Source of the DNA: Propionibacteriaceae bacterium
GTDB lineage: Bacteria; Actinomycetota; Actinomycetes; Propionibacteriales; Propionibacteriaceae
DNA length: 64,000 bases
Assembly: GCA_031266665.1 (NCBI GenBank)
Contig: JAISAO010000049.1
Coordinates: 1-64,000, forward strand
Direction: 5' to 3'
Shown: positions 63,949 to 64,000 of the stretch, one piece after another
Layout of the letters: each line of letters opens with the position of its first letter
How positions within the stretch are numbered: the stretch's first letter is position 1
Program-made: the position numbers and the translations under genes
The notes under the pieces: model-generated
What the model was told of the DNA's origin: nothing
The model's database searches: none
Seen by the model: the letters and a program-made list of their open reading frames with translations, nothing else

Positions 63949-64000
63949 TCAGGCGATCTCGACCGACTCGATCACCACGGGCTGGCGCGGCCGGTCGCCC
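63949..64000 (-). CDS. C-terminal end of a probable cyclophilin-type peptidyl-prolyl isomerase
   Basis: The last 16 codons before TGA (63949-63951) read GDRPRQPVVIESVEIA. This matches the usual end of actinobacterial cyclophilins (GDRP, then PVVIESV). The rest lies outside the window, so the call rests on a short motif. Confidence 0.55.
   Translation of the reverse strand, partial: GDRPRQPVVIESVEIA

Overview
This 64 kb window is very GC-rich, gene-dense chromosomal DNA from an actinobacterium (Actinomycetota). The evidence is family content: class II DAHP synthase, a PASTA-domain Ser/Thr kinase beside a polyprenyl synthase and metF (as around mycobacterial pknL), RNase J, a DUF6459/Rv3235-like protein, a Rv2747-like acetyltransferase, RipA/CwlO-type wall hydrolases and a GlnR-like operator. 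I cannot place it below class level. No rRNA, tRNA, CRISPR array, prophage or intact insertion sequence was seen.

Layout. 0-9 kb: a truncated gene, purN, a CPBP protease, a FAH-family enzyme, then cimA, ilvE, a Gfo/Idh oxidoreductase and leuB (branched-chain amino acids), and greA. 9-18 kb: a secreted LRR protein with an LPTTG sorting signal, DUF6459, coaE, rpsA, three small enzymes or unknowns, and recG. 18-27 kb: rpmB, a serine hydrolase, rnj, secA, hpf, and the amt-glnK ammonium operon. 27-38 kb: a Fic protein, an MFS exporter, gltBD (glutamate synthase), lgt and hisI. 38-49 kb: a Rv2747-like N-acetylglutamate synthase, envelope membrane proteins (GT-C-like, YwaF-like, a PGQ-rich membrane protein, a UDP-galactopyranose-mutase-like flavoprotein with GtrA), a CDP-alcohol phosphatidyltransferase, a vapBC-type toxin-antitoxin pair and an AAA/DUF4143 ATPase. 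49-64 kb: argC, fumC, a HAD phosphatase, the coupled thiE-like/polyprenyl synthase/metF operon, a PASTA kinase, aroG-ltaE-MBL, a small membrane protein, paired M23 and NlpC/P60 wall hydrolases, and the last codons of a probable cyclophilin.

Nitrogen assimilation is the clearest theme. An 11-bp-periodic GlnR-like operator precedes amt-glnK, and gltBD lies 4 kb away. The GlnK T-loop carries Phe at position 51, where the modifiable Tyr is normally found.

The most unusual signals are in the non-coding DNA. (1) Two nearly identical 163/164-bp palindromic elements lie in opposite orientation, and each has a terminal CTAG that coincides with the stop codon of the preceding gene. (2) A second hairpin repeat family (TGGTGTCAAAC/GTTTGACACCA) occurs once as a 166-bp element and twice as a tandem ~60-bp element. 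(3) About twenty genes have a -10-like hexamer exactly 6-8 nt before the start codon and no Shine-Dalgarno, so leaderless transcription looks widespread. (4) Dispersed GATCCACCG repeats merge with such -10 boxes at three genes.
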